The position numbers and the translations under genes were made by a program. DNA of 51,459 nt from contig NZ_JAODNK010000171.1 in assembly GCF_025465275.1 (NCBI RefSeq), forward strand, positions 1 through 51,459, in the 5' to 3' direction. This document shows, in pieces, positions 1 through 8,270 of the stretch (its first letter is position 1; every line of letters begins with the position of its first letter). Source of the DNA: Nocardia sp. GTDB lineage: Bacteria; Actinomycetota; Actinomycetes; Mycobacteriales; Mycobacteriaceae. The notes beneath the pieces were generated by a model. That model saw only the letters and a list, made by a program, of their open reading frames with translations. It was not told the DNA's origin and made no database searches.

Positions 1-221
1 CGAATGCGCAGCGACTCGGCGTCAAGCGTTTCGGCGGCCAGGTCGTCAAGTCCGGTGAGATCCTGGTTCGCCAGCGTGGCACGCACTTCCACCCCGGCGT
101 GAACGTCGGCCGTGGCGGCGACGACACACTGTTCGCCCTCGAGGCGGGTGCGGTCCAGTTCGGCACCAAGCGTGGTCGCAAGACCATCAACATCGTGGTT
201 CCGGAGCCGGTGTCGGCCTGA
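1..221 (+). CDS. rpmA: 50S ribosomal protein L27, 3' part
   Basis: The first bases encode the last 72 residues of bacterial L27, read in frame from base 3 and ending at TGA 219-221. Visible family hallmarks are the N-A-Q-R-L-G-V-K-R-F-G-G run, then GEILVRQRGTHFHPGVNVG and GGDDTLFAL. L27 sits near the peptidyl-transferase centre of the large ribosomal subunit. The start codon and N-terminal tail lie outside the window. Its position directly before obgE is the conserved bacterial order (rplU-rpmA-obgE). Identification is firm. Confidence 0.97.
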   Translation, partial: NAQRLGVKRFGGQVVKSGEILVRQRGTHFHPGVNVGRGGDDTLFALEAGAVQFGTKRGRKTINIVVPEPVSA

Positions 222-257
222 GCCGCACTGGAGCTAATCCACACGCACTTCGCGACG

Positions 258-287
258 CGGGTCAGGGTGTTCACCCTGGCCCGTTTC
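258..287 (+). terminator. Hairpin terminator candidate after rpmA
   Basis: Bases 258-269 pair with 272-283 to form a stem of about 12 bp with one mismatch, followed by a short T-containing stretch. It lies 37 bases after the rpmA stop and before the obgE ribosome binding site, so it may end or attenuate ribosomal-protein transcription before obgE. Confidence 0.5.
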
Positions 288-374
288 GCTGTTTTCAGAG
301 CTGAGAGTTCGAAACGTCGGCCACCTGGCCGTGCGATAGCAATCCGACTGTCCTGAAGGAGGATGATCACCGAT

Positions 375-1829
375 ATGTCCAAATTCATCGACCGTGTCGT
401 ATTGCACGTGCATGCGGGCAAGGGTGGGCACGGATGTTCCTCGGTACGCCGAGAGAAGTTCATGCCGCTCGGCGGACCCGATGGCGGTAACGGCGGTAAT
501 GGCGGTGACGTCATCCTCGAGGTCGACGGCAACGTCCACACCCTCCTGGACTTCCACTTCCATCCGCACGCCAGGGGTGGCAACGGCAAGCCGGGCGAGG
601 GCAACGATCGCAGTGGCAAGCGCGGCGAGGGGCTGCTGCTGAAGGTGCCGGACGGCACGGTCGTCATGAGCGCCGACGGTGAGATGCTGGCCGATATGGT
701 CGGTGTCGGCACCCAGTTCATCGCCGCCCTGGGCGGCCGGGGCGGGCTGGGCAATGCCGCGCTGGTGTCGAAGGCGCGTAAGGCGCCCGGTTTCGCGCTG
801 CTCGGCGAGGACGGCCAGGAGCGGGAACTGGTCCTGGAGCTCAAGTCGGTCGCGGATGTGGGCCTGGTGGGCTTCCCGTCGGCCGGTAAGTCGTCGCTCG
901 TCTCGGTGCTGTCGGCGGCCAAGCCGAAGATCGCTGATTACCCGTTCACCACGCTGGTGCCGAACCTCGGTGTGGTGCAGTCGGGGGATACCACCTTCAC
1001 CGTGGCCGATGTGCCCGGTCTGATTCCGGGCGCGAGCGAAGGCCGTGGCCTGGGTCTGGACTTCCTGCGACATCTGGAGCGCTGCGCCGTGCTGGCCCAT
1101 GTGGTGGACTGCGCCACCATGGATCCGGGCCGCGATCCGATCTCCGATGTGGATGCGCTCGAGGCCGAGCTTGCCGCCTACCGGCCGGCGCTGAAGGCCG
1201 ATGCGGAGCTGGGCGATCTGGCGGATCGCCCGCGCGTTGTCATTCTGAACAAGTCGGACGTCCCCGATGCGGCGGAGCTCGCCGAAATGGTGACCCCGGA
1301 GTTCGAGAAGCGCGGCTGGCCGGTGTACACCATCTCGGCGGTGAGCCGGGATGGCTTGCGGCAGTTGACCTTCGCACTGGCGGACCTGATCAAGGAGTAC
1401 CGCGAGCTGCATCCGAAGGCCGAGGCCAAGCGCGCAGTACTCCGTCCGGTCATCAAGGGCGACACCGGTTTCAAGGTTGTTCGTGATCCTGAGGTCGAGG
1501 GCGGCTTCGTGGTCACGGGTGAGCGTCCGGAGCGCTGGGTGGCACAGACCCAGTTCGACAATGACGAGGCCGTGGGCTACCTGGCCGATCGTCTGGCTCG
1601 CCTCGGTATCGAGGAGGAACTGGTCCGGCTCGGCGCCCAGCCGGGTGCGCCGGTGACCATCGGCGACTTCTACTTCGATTGGGAGCCGCAGATTTCCGCG
1701 GGCGTGGAGACCATGATGACCCGCCGCGGTGTCGATCCCCGGCTCGAGCAGGTCGAGCGTATCGGCGCCGAGGAGCGTAAGCACGCCTCGCGGGCTCGTC
1801 GAGGTCTGCTGGACGACAAAGGTCTGTAG
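375..1829 (+). CDS. obgE: GTPase Obg/CgtA
   Basis: Essential ribosome-associated GTPase acting in 50S assembly and stress control. The 484-residue product has the glycine-rich Obg fold (about 1-158, with many GG turns), the G domain starting with P-loop GFPSAGKSS (166-174), switch II DVPGL (212-216) and NKSD, and a C-terminal OCT domain (about 360-440) followed by a basic tail typical of actinobacterial Obg. An ATG at 363 directly abuts the GGAGG at 358-362, leaving no spacing; the ATG at 375 is 12 bases away and gives the usual N-terminus MSKFIDRV, so it is preferred. Flanked by rpmA and proB in the conserved order. Confidence 0.96.
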   Translation: MSKFIDRVVLHVHAGKGGHGCSSVRREKFMPLGGPDGGNGGNGGDVILEVDGNVHTLLDFHFHPHARGGNGKPGEGNDRSGKRGEGLLLKVPDGTVVMSADGEMLADMVGVGTQFIAALGGRGGLGNAALVSKARKAPGFALLGEDGQERELVLELKSVADVGLVGFPSAGKSSLVSVLSAAKPKIADYPFTTLVPNLGVVQSGDTTFTVADVPGLIPGASEGRGLGLDFLRHLERCAVLAHVVDCATMDPGRDPISDVDALEAELAAYRPALKADAELGDLADRPRVVILNKSDVPDAAELAEMVTPEFEKRGWPVYTISAVSRDGLRQLTFALADLIKEYRELHPKAEAKRAVLRPVIKGDTGFKVVRDPEVEGGFVVTGERPERWVAQTQFDNDEAVGYLADRLARLGIEEELVRLGAQPGAPVTIGDFYFDWEPQISAGVETMMTRRGVDPRLEQVERIGAEERKHASRARRGLLDDKGL

Positions 1830-1837
1830 TGAACGCC

Positions 1838-1875
1838 CGCACCCGATCCCACTACGGTGGGACGGGGGCGGTGCG
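1838..1875 (+). terminator. Nested hairpin between obgE and proB
   Basis: An inner stem (1847-1852 with 1857-1862, loop TACG) sits inside an outer CGCACC/GGTGCG stem (1838-1843 with 1870-1875). No T-tract follows, so it may attenuate or process the transcript rather than end it. Confidence 0.4.
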
Positions 1876-1929
1876 AGTTGATTCGAAGCGGCGATACTCG
1901 GTATCGCGGGCGAATTGAGGTGTGGTGCA

Positions 1930-3063
1930 GTGAGTTCGAGTATCACGCGGGTGGATTCGGGGCTCAGCGACGCTCGCCGTGCCATTGCGACGGCGCGCAG
2001 CGTAGTCGTCAAGATCGGGTCCTCGGCGCTGACAAGTCTCGAGGGTGGCCTGGAGACCGACCGGCTGGACCGGCTCGCCGATGCGGTGGAAGCCCGCATG
2101 CGCGCCGGATCCGATGTGGTGGTGGTCTCCTCGGGCGCGATCGGCGCGGGTCTCGCGCCGCTCGGATTATCCAAGCGCCCAAAGGATCTCGCGACCAAGC
2201 AGGCAGCGGCCAGCGTCGGCCAGCTGGCCCTGGCGCACGCCTGGGGCACCTCGTTCGCCCGCTACGATCGGGTCGTCGGGCAGGTGCTGCTGAGTGCCGG
2301 TGATTTCGGTCGCCGCGAGCATCACCGCAATGCGCAGCGCACCCTGGATCGGCTCCGCTCGCTGCACGCCATTGCCGTGGTGAACGAAAACGACACTGTC
2401 GCAACGGAAGAGATCCGCTTCGGCGATAACGACCGGCTGGCCGCACTGGTGGCGCACCTGGTCGGCGCGGACGCGCTGATCCTGCTCTCCGATGTGGACG
2501 GCCTCTACGACGGCGATCCCCGCAAGGGCGCAGCCACTTTCATTCCCGAGGTGCGCAGCAGCGCCGACCTGGACGGCGTGATCGCCGGCAGCGGTGGCGC
2601 TCTGGGCACCGGCGGCATGGCTTCCAAACTCTCCGCCGCCCGGCTCGCTGCCGACGCGGGCGTCCCGGTCCTGCTCGCCGCTGCCTCCGATGCCGCCGCC
2701 GCCCTCTCCGGTGCGACGGTCGGCACTGCCTTCGCCGCCCGCCCGGTTCGCCTGTCCGCCCGCAAGTTCTGGGTCCGGCACGCCGCCGACAGCCGCGGCG
2801 CGGTCCACATCGACGAGGGCGCCGTCCAAGCCGTGGCCGACCGCCGCCGCTCCCTCCTGGCCGCCGGCATCACCCAGGTACACGGCCGCTTCTACGGCGG
2901 CGACGTCATCGACCTCATCGCCCCGGACGGCCGCATTGTCGCCCGCGGCGTGGCCGCCTACGACAGCGATGAGCTGGAGTCCATGAAAGGCCGCTCCACC
3001 AGCGACCTTTCGGACGGTATGCAGCGCCCCGTCGTACACGCCGACGACCTGGTCAAGCTGTAG
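1930..3063 (+). CDS. proB: Glutamate 5-kinase
   Basis: First step of proline synthesis: ATP-dependent phosphorylation of glutamate to gamma-glutamyl phosphate in the cytosol. The 377-residue product shows the amino-acid-kinase core (VVVKIGSSALT near the start, VVVSSGAIGAG, NENDTVAT, LSDVDGLYDGDPR, GTGGMASKLSAA) and a C-terminal PUA domain (about 280-370). GTG 1930 is chosen because GAGG at 1917-1920 lies 9 bases upstream; a TTG at 1915 would add five residues. The usual partner proA does not follow. The stop codon lies inside the end of the convergent Hsp70-like gene (11-bp overlap). Confidence 0.95.
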   Translation: MSSSITRVDSGLSDARRAIATARSVVVKIGSSALTSLEGGLETDRLDRLADAVEARMRAGSDVVVVSSGAIGAGLAPLGLSKRPKDLATKQAAASVGQLALAHAWGTSFARYDRVVGQVLLSAGDFGRREHHRNAQRTLDRLRSLHAIAVVNENDTVATEEIRFGDNDRLAALVAHLVGADALILLSDVDGLYDGDPRKGAATFIPEVRSSADLDGVIAGSGGALGTGGMASKLSAARLAADAGVPVLLAAASDAAAALSGATVGTAFAARPVRLSARKFWVRHAADSRGAVHIDEGAVQAVADRRRSLLAAGITQVHGRFYGGDVIDLIAPDGRIVARGVAAYDSDELESMKGRSTSDLSDGMQRPVVHADDLVKL

Positions 3064-5449
3064 CCGAAACCCGCAGTCGCTCAGCGATTTCCAGGAAGAC
3101 GAAGACGTTCGGAATGGCGCTCACCGTCACCTTGGTAAGCGAAAGCCACTGTCCGGCAACGCGGATCGATATGAACCCCTTCTGAACTCGTAGCTCCTGG
3201 ATATCGCTCCACGGCACCGACTGCCCGTGTGCGGTCACCGCGTTCCGGTTCACCATGATCGACCCGAAGGTGAGCGTCTGCCCGGCATCGGCGGCCGCCA
3301 GCGCGCCGGGTAGCTGCGCCGCGGTCACCCGGTCCTGGATCGCCGGTCCCCACTGCGCGGCATCGGTGAAGTCGCCGGTGACCAGGTAGTTGTTGCCGCC
3401 GGGATCGGTGAGCTGGTAGCGGTAGGTCATCGAAACGCCGGTCTCGGTCCCGTACATCCGGTGCGAGGTCCGGACTATGTCCTGCAGCACCGTTACCGTG
3501 TCCCAGCGGAAGACGCTGGTTTCGGCACGGCCGAGGATCACCACGCCGTGCTCGAAGAGGCTCAGCTTGGCGTCTTTGAATCCGGTGCCGGTGGTCTTGC
3601 TGCCTACGTATTTCGCGCGCGCCACCGTATGCCGTGGCGCGGTGATCAACCGTTTCGCCTTGGCGAAGACGACGACTGCGGCGAAGAGCGCCATGACGGC
3701 CAGCGCCCCTGATACGCCATTCGTCACGCCGCTGGCGATCACGATCCCCGCCGCGACGGCGATCGGAATGCCGTAGATCCATACCGGTGAGCCGCCGTGC
3801 CAGCGGTGGGGGTGCGTGGAGAGATGTTGTCCGAGTTGGTGATTCGCGGCCGCTGTGATGATCAGGTCGGAAGGCTGTTGGCGCGGTGGAAGGTTCGATG
3901 CTTGCGGTGTGGCAGCGCCGGGCTGCTTCTCACGGCTGGTCCCGGTGTCCTGGTCGGGATGCAGTTCGATCTCGGCCGGCGGGCTGCAGGGGTTCGGAAT
4001 TGCGGATGGGTGCTCACCGCCGCCGACGGTCAGTGATTGTTCTACACCGGATCCGGGATCCCTTGCGGTGACGACGATTTCGCCGTTGGTGTCGATGTCG
4101 GTGATGATCTCGATGCGAGGTGTGCCGCGTGGCGCGGGTGTCAAACCCCCGAGGTGCAGCACGCCGATCGGCTGATTGCTCGCCGCGCGTCCCCGCTCGG
4201 CCTCGAAGATATCGATGGATACGGAGGTCTGACCGTCGGCAACCGTGGTGACGAATACCGACGTCTTGGTGGGGATTGTGGTGTTGTCCATGAGTATCTC
4301 GGCGAACCCGCCTCCCCGAGTGGCGATTCCGAGGCCCCTCGGGAGGATGTCCAGCAGCAGCTGGTTTCTGATCGTCCCGTCGAGGATGGCGATCAAGACG
4401 GCCGCGCCGATGGCTACGGTCTCGTCGGGGTGCATGCCGCGGTACGGGTCCCGGCCGGCGGACAATTCGGTGACCAGTGCGGCGAACGCGGGCATGCGGC
4501 TCGCGCCGCCGATCGGAACTATGCGATCGATGTCGCGGAGCGTAATACCCGCTTCGGTCAGCACTTCGGTGATGGGTACGCGGCACCGATCCAGTAGATC
4601 GGCTGTGAGCTCGAGGAACTCGGCGCGATTCAGCGTCTCCGAGAGGAATAGTTGATCGCCCCGGGAATCGGTGGTGATGAACGGCAGCTCGACGGTTGTG
4701 CTCGAGAGGCTGGAGAGTTCGACTTTCGCTCGTTCGGATGCCGTCCGGAGCCGTTGCAGTGCAGGCGAATCCGTCCCGAGGTCGATGCCGGTGTTCGCCC
4801 GGAACTTGCGCACGAGGTGTTCGGCGATGCGCTGATCCCAGTCGTCACCGCCGAGGTTGTTGTCGCTCGCGACTGCTCGTACCTCGGCGACCCCCGCACC
4901 TATTTCCAGCACCGCGACGCTGAAAGTCCCTGCGCCGAGGTCCAATACGAGGGTCTTCTCGTCTCGGGGGTCGGCGTGCACGGCATAGGCGAGTCCGGCC
5001 AGGCCCGTCTCGCCGACGATGCGCAGCGCGCGCAAGCCCGCCAGCGTGCAGGCTTCCGCCGTGGCTCGCCGTTCGGCCGCGCCGAAATGCGCCGGCACCG
5101 AGATCACCACATCGCGGACTTCCTCGCCCAATTGGACTTCTGCGTCGCGCTTCAGTTTCATCAGCACACAGGCCGCGATTTTCGGTGCGCTGAACGTTCG
5201 CCCCTGATCGGTGAATCGCCACTCCGACCCGAGGTGCCGGCGCACCGAAGCGACTGTGCGATCGGGACTGAGCACGGCCCGGTCGACGGCCTGCCTCCCG
5301 ACGAGCACCCTGCCGTCATCGGTGAAGCTGACCACCGACGGTGTGCAGGCGGCGCCCTCCGCGTTCGCGATGATTCTGGGCCGGCCGTTCTCGAGGACAC
5401 ACATGACCGACGTCGACGTACCCAGATCGATTCCCACCGTGCGCGCCAT
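3053..5449 (-). CDS. Membrane-anchored Hsp70-like protein with C-terminal PH-like domain
   Basis: A 798-residue protein of unusual design. Residues 1-375 are a DnaK-type ATPase (GIDLGTSTS at 7-15, VLDLGAGTFSVAVLE at about 168-182, GGASRMP 314-320, and HPDETVAIGAA around 340-350). Residues 380-475 match the beta part of the substrate-binding domain. The helical lid is missing; instead there is a proline-rich linker (480-550), two membrane helices (about 555-575 and 578-597), and a soluble C-terminal domain (610-790) resembling DUF6585/PH-like folds (SLFEHGVVILG, VFRWDTVTVL, VPWSDIQELRVQKG). Start ATG 5449 gives the canonical Hsp70 N-terminus. No co-chaperone genes are adjacent. Probably a dedicated membrane chaperone or sensor; partner unknown. 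Confidence 0.85.
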   Translation of the reverse strand: MARTVGIDLGTSTSVMCVLENGRPRIIANAEGAACTPSVVSFTDDGRVLVGRQAVDRAVLSPDRTVASVRRHLGSEWRFTDQGRTFSAPKIAACVLMKLKRDAEVQLGEEVRDVVISVPAHFGAAERRATAEACTLAGLRALRIVGETGLAGLAYAVHADPRDEKTLVLDLGAGTFSVAVLEIGAGVAEVRAVASDNNLGGDDWDQRIAEHLVRKFRANTGIDLGTDSPALQRLRTASERAKVELSSLSSTTVELPFITTDSRGDQLFLSETLNRAEFLELTADLLDRCRVPITEVLTEAGITLRDIDRIVPIGGASRMPAFAALVTELSAGRDPYRGMHPDETVAIGAAVLIAILDGTIRNQLLLDILPRGLGIATRGGGFAEILMDNTTIPTKTSVFVTTVADGQTSVSIDIFEAERGRAASNQPIGVLHLGGLTPAPRGTPRIEIITDIDTNGEIVVTARDPGSGVEQSLTVGGGEHPSAIPNPCSPPAEIELHPDQDTGTSREKQPGAATPQASNLPPRQQPSDLIITAAANHQLGQHLSTHPHRWHGGSPVWIYGIPIAVAAGIVIASGVTNGVSGALAVMALFAAVVVFAKAKRLITAPRHTVARAKYVGSKTTGTGFKDAKLSLFEHGVVILGRAETSVFRWDTVTVLQDIVRTSHRMYGTETGVSMTYRYQLTDPGGNNYLVTGDFTDAAQWGPAIQDRVTAAQLPGALAAADAGQTLTFGSIMVNRNAVTAHGQSVPWSDIQELRVQKGFISIRVAGQWLSLTKVTVSAIPNVFVFLEIAERLRVSATA

Positions 5450-5811
5450 GACTGCCCCCTGTGCCAGTGATCTTGTGCGACAGCGACTGTGCCACAGATC
5501 GGAACCGGCCGACAACGCGAGAGTGCGCCGGATCGATGGTCGACCATCGCGAACCGGACGGTCTCCTTTATCACTTTCGGCCGCGTGTCGGGGCGGCGTG
5601 GCGGGTGAGGGGCATCGAAAGGCCATGGAAAGGGCAGTGGGCGGGCGCGATTTGCGGGGCATTCTGTAACTGCACCCGGCGCCGCATCGAGATGTGCCCT
5701 TCGCCGATAGCGGTTGCCTGGATCCGGCGCGGTCCGCCCTTGCCGCGCCGGGCTCGCGGTCCAGTGGCCGCCCGCGGCGCCGGGTGCGCCCGCACCGCCG
5801 TGGAGGTACGC
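5450..5811. other. Divergent promoter region with 16-bp palindrome
   Basis: 362 bases separate the Hsp70-like gene from the DUF4254 gene. I see no convincing coding sequence on either strand. The main structure is a perfect 16-bp palindrome at 5534-5549 (centre GGTCGACC), a plausible operator. The stretch 5720-5800 is very GC-rich with short inverted repeats. Confidence 0.5.
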
Positions 5812-6330
5812 ATGTACATACCGCAACCGGACGACACCCAGCTGTCGTGGGCGAATGGCCGTGACAATGTCTTCGTACATCGCCCCCTACTCCCGGACTG
5901 GCATGAACTGCTGGCCGCCTTCTGCGGCCATATCGGGGATCAACCCGACGATCATCCGGTGACCCGCTGGGCCCGGGGTCTCGCCGAATTACATCTGGAG
6001 CGCCGGGAACAGCCCCGCGATGCCGGTGGAATCGACGAGCTCCGCGCGCAGACAGTCACTTTCATCGACGACTGGGTGGCCAGGCGGGCGCGCCGCGGTG
6101 TAGTACGCGGCGAATCACTCGGCGCCGTCGTCGATGTGATGGCCGCCGCGCATGTGCACGCCGTATATCTGCTCAAGACGGCCGAAAAGGTATCCGACCA
6201 CGAAGTGCACGCGGCCTGGTACCGGCTGGCGAAGATGGCGGACGGCTGGACCGATCAAGCGGTAGAGGTCCTCGGCTCGCAAGAACGCCGAAACTCGCCT
6301 GCCTACCCACGACTACAGCGCCCGGCATGA
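5812..6330 (+). CDS. DUF4254 domain protein
   Basis: A 172-residue soluble protein recognised as DUF4254, a family common in Nocardia and relatives, of unknown biochemical role. Family features are the L-PDW-HELLAAF-GHIGD motif near the start, HPVTRWARGLAELH, a central IDDWVARRA segment, ESLGAVVDVMAAA and the C-terminal VHAAWYRLAKMADGW. It is predicted mostly helical with no signal peptide or membrane segment. Start ATG 5812 follows GGAGG at 5802-5806 with 5-base spacing; upstream in-frame ATGs lack such a site. It stands alone, divergent from the Hsp70-like gene. Confidence 0.85.
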   Translation: MYIPQPDDTQLSWANGRDNVFVHRPLLPDWHELLAAFCGHIGDQPDDHPVTRWARGLAELHLERREQPRDAGGIDELRAQTVTFIDDWVARRARRGVVRGESLGAVVDVMAAAHVHAVYLLKTAEKVSDHEVHAAWYRLAKMADGWTDQAVEVLGSQERRNSPAYPRLQRPA

Positions 6331-6585
6331 GAGCGATCCTGCTCTCCCGGGACGGCAGCGCCCAGTCCGAGGTCGACGGATCTTCCTCTGCGGCAGCGGA
6401 GTTGGCCAGGACCAGGGGGTGAGCGACCCGGTGGCATTCGGAACGCCGGGTCGGGTGCGGTGGTGCGGTGCTGGAATGCTCTGGTGCGGCGGTTGTTCGA
6501 GGATTCCGGTGTGGCGCTGCTCGCGCCCTCGCGAGCGGTGATCGGCGCAAGGGGGCCGATCACCGTTCGGGGGTGGACTTTTCGG
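6331..6585. other. Non-coding stretch with hairpin at 6536-6565
   Basis: Convergent intergenic region between the DUF4254 gene and the methyltransferase. A 10-bp perfect stem (6536-6545 with 6556-6565) lies 21 bases beyond the methyltransferase stop and could end transcription from that side. No gene is apparent. Confidence 0.5.
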
Positions 6586-7677
6586 TCAGGGGGTCGGGCG
6601 CGCTTCGAGAATGACATCCGGTGCGGCGGTGGGCACGATGCGGGTGAGGGTGAATCCACTGCGGGCGAGCAGGTTTCGGAAGTCGGCCTCGGTGCGTTCG
6701 CGGCCGGTGGCATTGACCAGCATTTCCAGATCGATGAACTTTCCGGCATGCGGGCGATGATGTTCGGGCAGCACGATTTCGATGATCAGCACGCGGGCAT
6801 CGGGTTCCATGGCGCTGCGCACGGTGCGCAGAATGCGTTCGGCTTCCGCGTCCGACCAATCGTGAACGATGTGCTTGAGGATGTAGGCGTCGCCGCCCTT
6901 GGGCACCGACTCGAAGAACGATCCGGTGTCCACGGTGAGCCGGTCCGCCAATCCCGCAACCTGTACCGGCCGCTCCGTCGCGACCTCGGGCAGGTCGAAG
7001 ATGATGCCCCGCGTCAGGGGACTGCGCTGCAGGATCTCGACGAGCAACCCGCCCTGTCCCGCGCCGATATCGACAAGCGTGCCGAAGCGCCCGAAATCGT
7101 ATGCGGCGAGCAGTGGTTCGGTCGACAGCGTGCTGATGCTGGTCATGGCGCGGTCGAACAGATCCCCGATATCGCGATGTGCGGCGGTGTATTCGAAGAA
7201 CCCCATACCGTCCAGCGCCGGCCCGACCGACTGCCCGGTGCGCACCGCATCGGCCAGATGGGTCCAGTGCCTGCGGTGGTACTCGGATCCGAAGAACAGG
7301 AACAGGTCTCGCAGCGTGACCGGGGAATCGCTGCGCAGCGCCTGGGACATTCCGGTCAGCGCGTACGACCCGTCCCGCTTCTGCGCGAAGATATCGAAGC
7401 TGATCAGCAGCCGCATGAGCCGCCGCAGCCCGTCCTCGTTCACCCCGATCGCACCGGCCAGCTCGGCGGGCTGCCGCGGCTTGTCGATGAGTGCGTCGGC
7501 AATCCCGAGCTCGGCGGCCGCGTGGATCGCCTGTGTCAGGAATCCGGTCATCTGCAGTTCGAGAATGGCGATATGCCCGGGCACCAGCCGCCGATGCAGC
7601 GCGGCCAGCCCGTCGCGGAACAGTCCCAGCGCCCGCAGTAGTGGCAGCGGGGGAATTCTGGTTATTGCGGACGCCAT
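6586..7677 (-). CDS. SAM-dependent O-methyltransferase, ASMT-like
   Basis: A 363-residue class I methyltransferase of the plant-type/acetylserotonin O-methyltransferase group, which methylates hydroxyls on small aromatic or polyketide molecules. An N-terminal winged-helix dimerisation domain (about 30-110, with AAELGIADALIDKPR and LRRLMRLL) precedes the catalytic domain with SAM loop LVDIGAGQGG (about 200-209), an acidic residue in IIFDLPEV, and the KHIVHDWSD segment carrying the catalytic-base histidine. Start ATG 7677 has CTGGAG upstream. The substrate is unknown; no biosynthetic genes flank it, so it may be a stand-alone tailoring or detoxifying enzyme. Confidence 0.88.
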   Translation of the reverse strand: MASAITRIPPLPLLRALGLFRDGLAALHRRLVPGHIAILELQMTGFLTQAIHAAAELGIADALIDKPRQPAELAGAIGVNEDGLRRLMRLLISFDIFAQKRDGSYALTGMSQALRSDSPVTLRDLFLFFGSEYHRRHWTHLADAVRTGQSVGPALDGMGFFEYTAAHRDIGDLFDRAMTSISTLSTEPLLAAYDFGRFGTLVDIGAGQGGLLVEILQRSPLTRGIIFDLPEVATERPVQVAGLADRLTVDTGSFFESVPKGGDAYILKHIVHDWSDAEAERILRTVRSAMEPDARVLIIEIVLPEHHRPHAGKFIDLEMLVNATGRERTEADFRNLLARSGFTLTRIVPTAAPDVILEARPTP

Positions 7678-7800
7678 GGTGGACTCCAGCGGTTGGCGGC
7701 AGCGCGGATAGGTGGAGCCTACGCGGTGGGGCCGGTCGGCAGGCTCATCCCGCACCGCAGCGTCGAATGGCGTCCTGCACCGCACTGTCGCCCGGCATGG

Positions 7801-7833
7801 CTGTACGCGGACCGTATAACGGCCCGCGTACAG
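7801..7833 (-). terminator. Hairpin downstream of the MarR-like gene
   Basis: Bases 7801-7809 pair perfectly with 7825-7833 around a 15-base loop. It begins 12 bases past the stop of the MarR-like gene (minus strand) and about 120 bases upstream of the methyltransferase start. It may end the three-gene operon or act as an operator for the methyltransferase. Confidence 0.4.
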
Positions 7834-7844
7834 AGGCGCAGCGG

Positions 7845-8255
7845 TTACTTCGCGTTCGATTCGAGGTTCTGGGTCATGCGTTCGAGAACCGAGACGGCGG
7901 TGCGGTATTCGTCATCGCTGATGCCGGTCATGGAAACCTCGCGGAAGGTGTTCACCTGTGCCGCGACCTTGACGAGGCGGTCGAGACCGTCGTCGGTGAG
8001 GGCGAGGTGATCGGGGGAGGGGCGCTGCGCCCAGCCGTCGGCGAGTACGAGGGCGATGGCGGCGGTGCGATCGGCTTCGGGCGCATTGGCGAACAGGACC
8101 GAGTGGACCTCGGTATCGGGCACGTCGCTGCCGTCGCGGACGACATTGAGAACCTGCCAGGCGAGCCGGGTGAGGCCGAATTCGCCGAGGGTGTTCTGCA
8201 TGTAGTGGGTGATGGCGTGGTCGGTGCGATTGAGCCAGTAACCGATGGGCTTCAT
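7845..8255 (-). CDS. MarR-like winged-helix regulator
   Basis: A 136-residue protein with MarR-like secondary structure: N-terminal helix (KPIGYWLNRTDHAITHYMQ), a short helix-turn-helix core and wing (LTDDGLDRLVKVAAQ), and a C-terminal dimerisation helix. ATG 8255 is preferred over ATG 8264 because AAGGAG lies about 10 bases upstream of it but directly abuts the other. It is the last gene of an operon with the MFS exporter (15-bp gap) and NmrA-like gene, suggesting it controls drug-type efflux. Divergence from well-studied MarR proteins is considerable, so ligand and targets are unknown. Confidence 0.7.
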   Translation of the reverse strand: MKPIGYWLNRTDHAITHYMQNTLGEFGLTRLAWQVLNVVRDGSDVPDTEVHSVLFANAPEADRTAAIALVLADGWAQRPSPDHLALTDDGLDRLVKVAAQVNTFREVSMTGISDDEYRTAVSVLERMTQNLESNAK

Positions 8256-8270
8256 GAGAGTCATTCTCCT

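Noticed and set aside
234..2249. 671-codon antisense frame over obgE and proB
   Set aside because: Both sense genes are conserved housekeeping genes; antisense composition is typical of GC-rich shadows.
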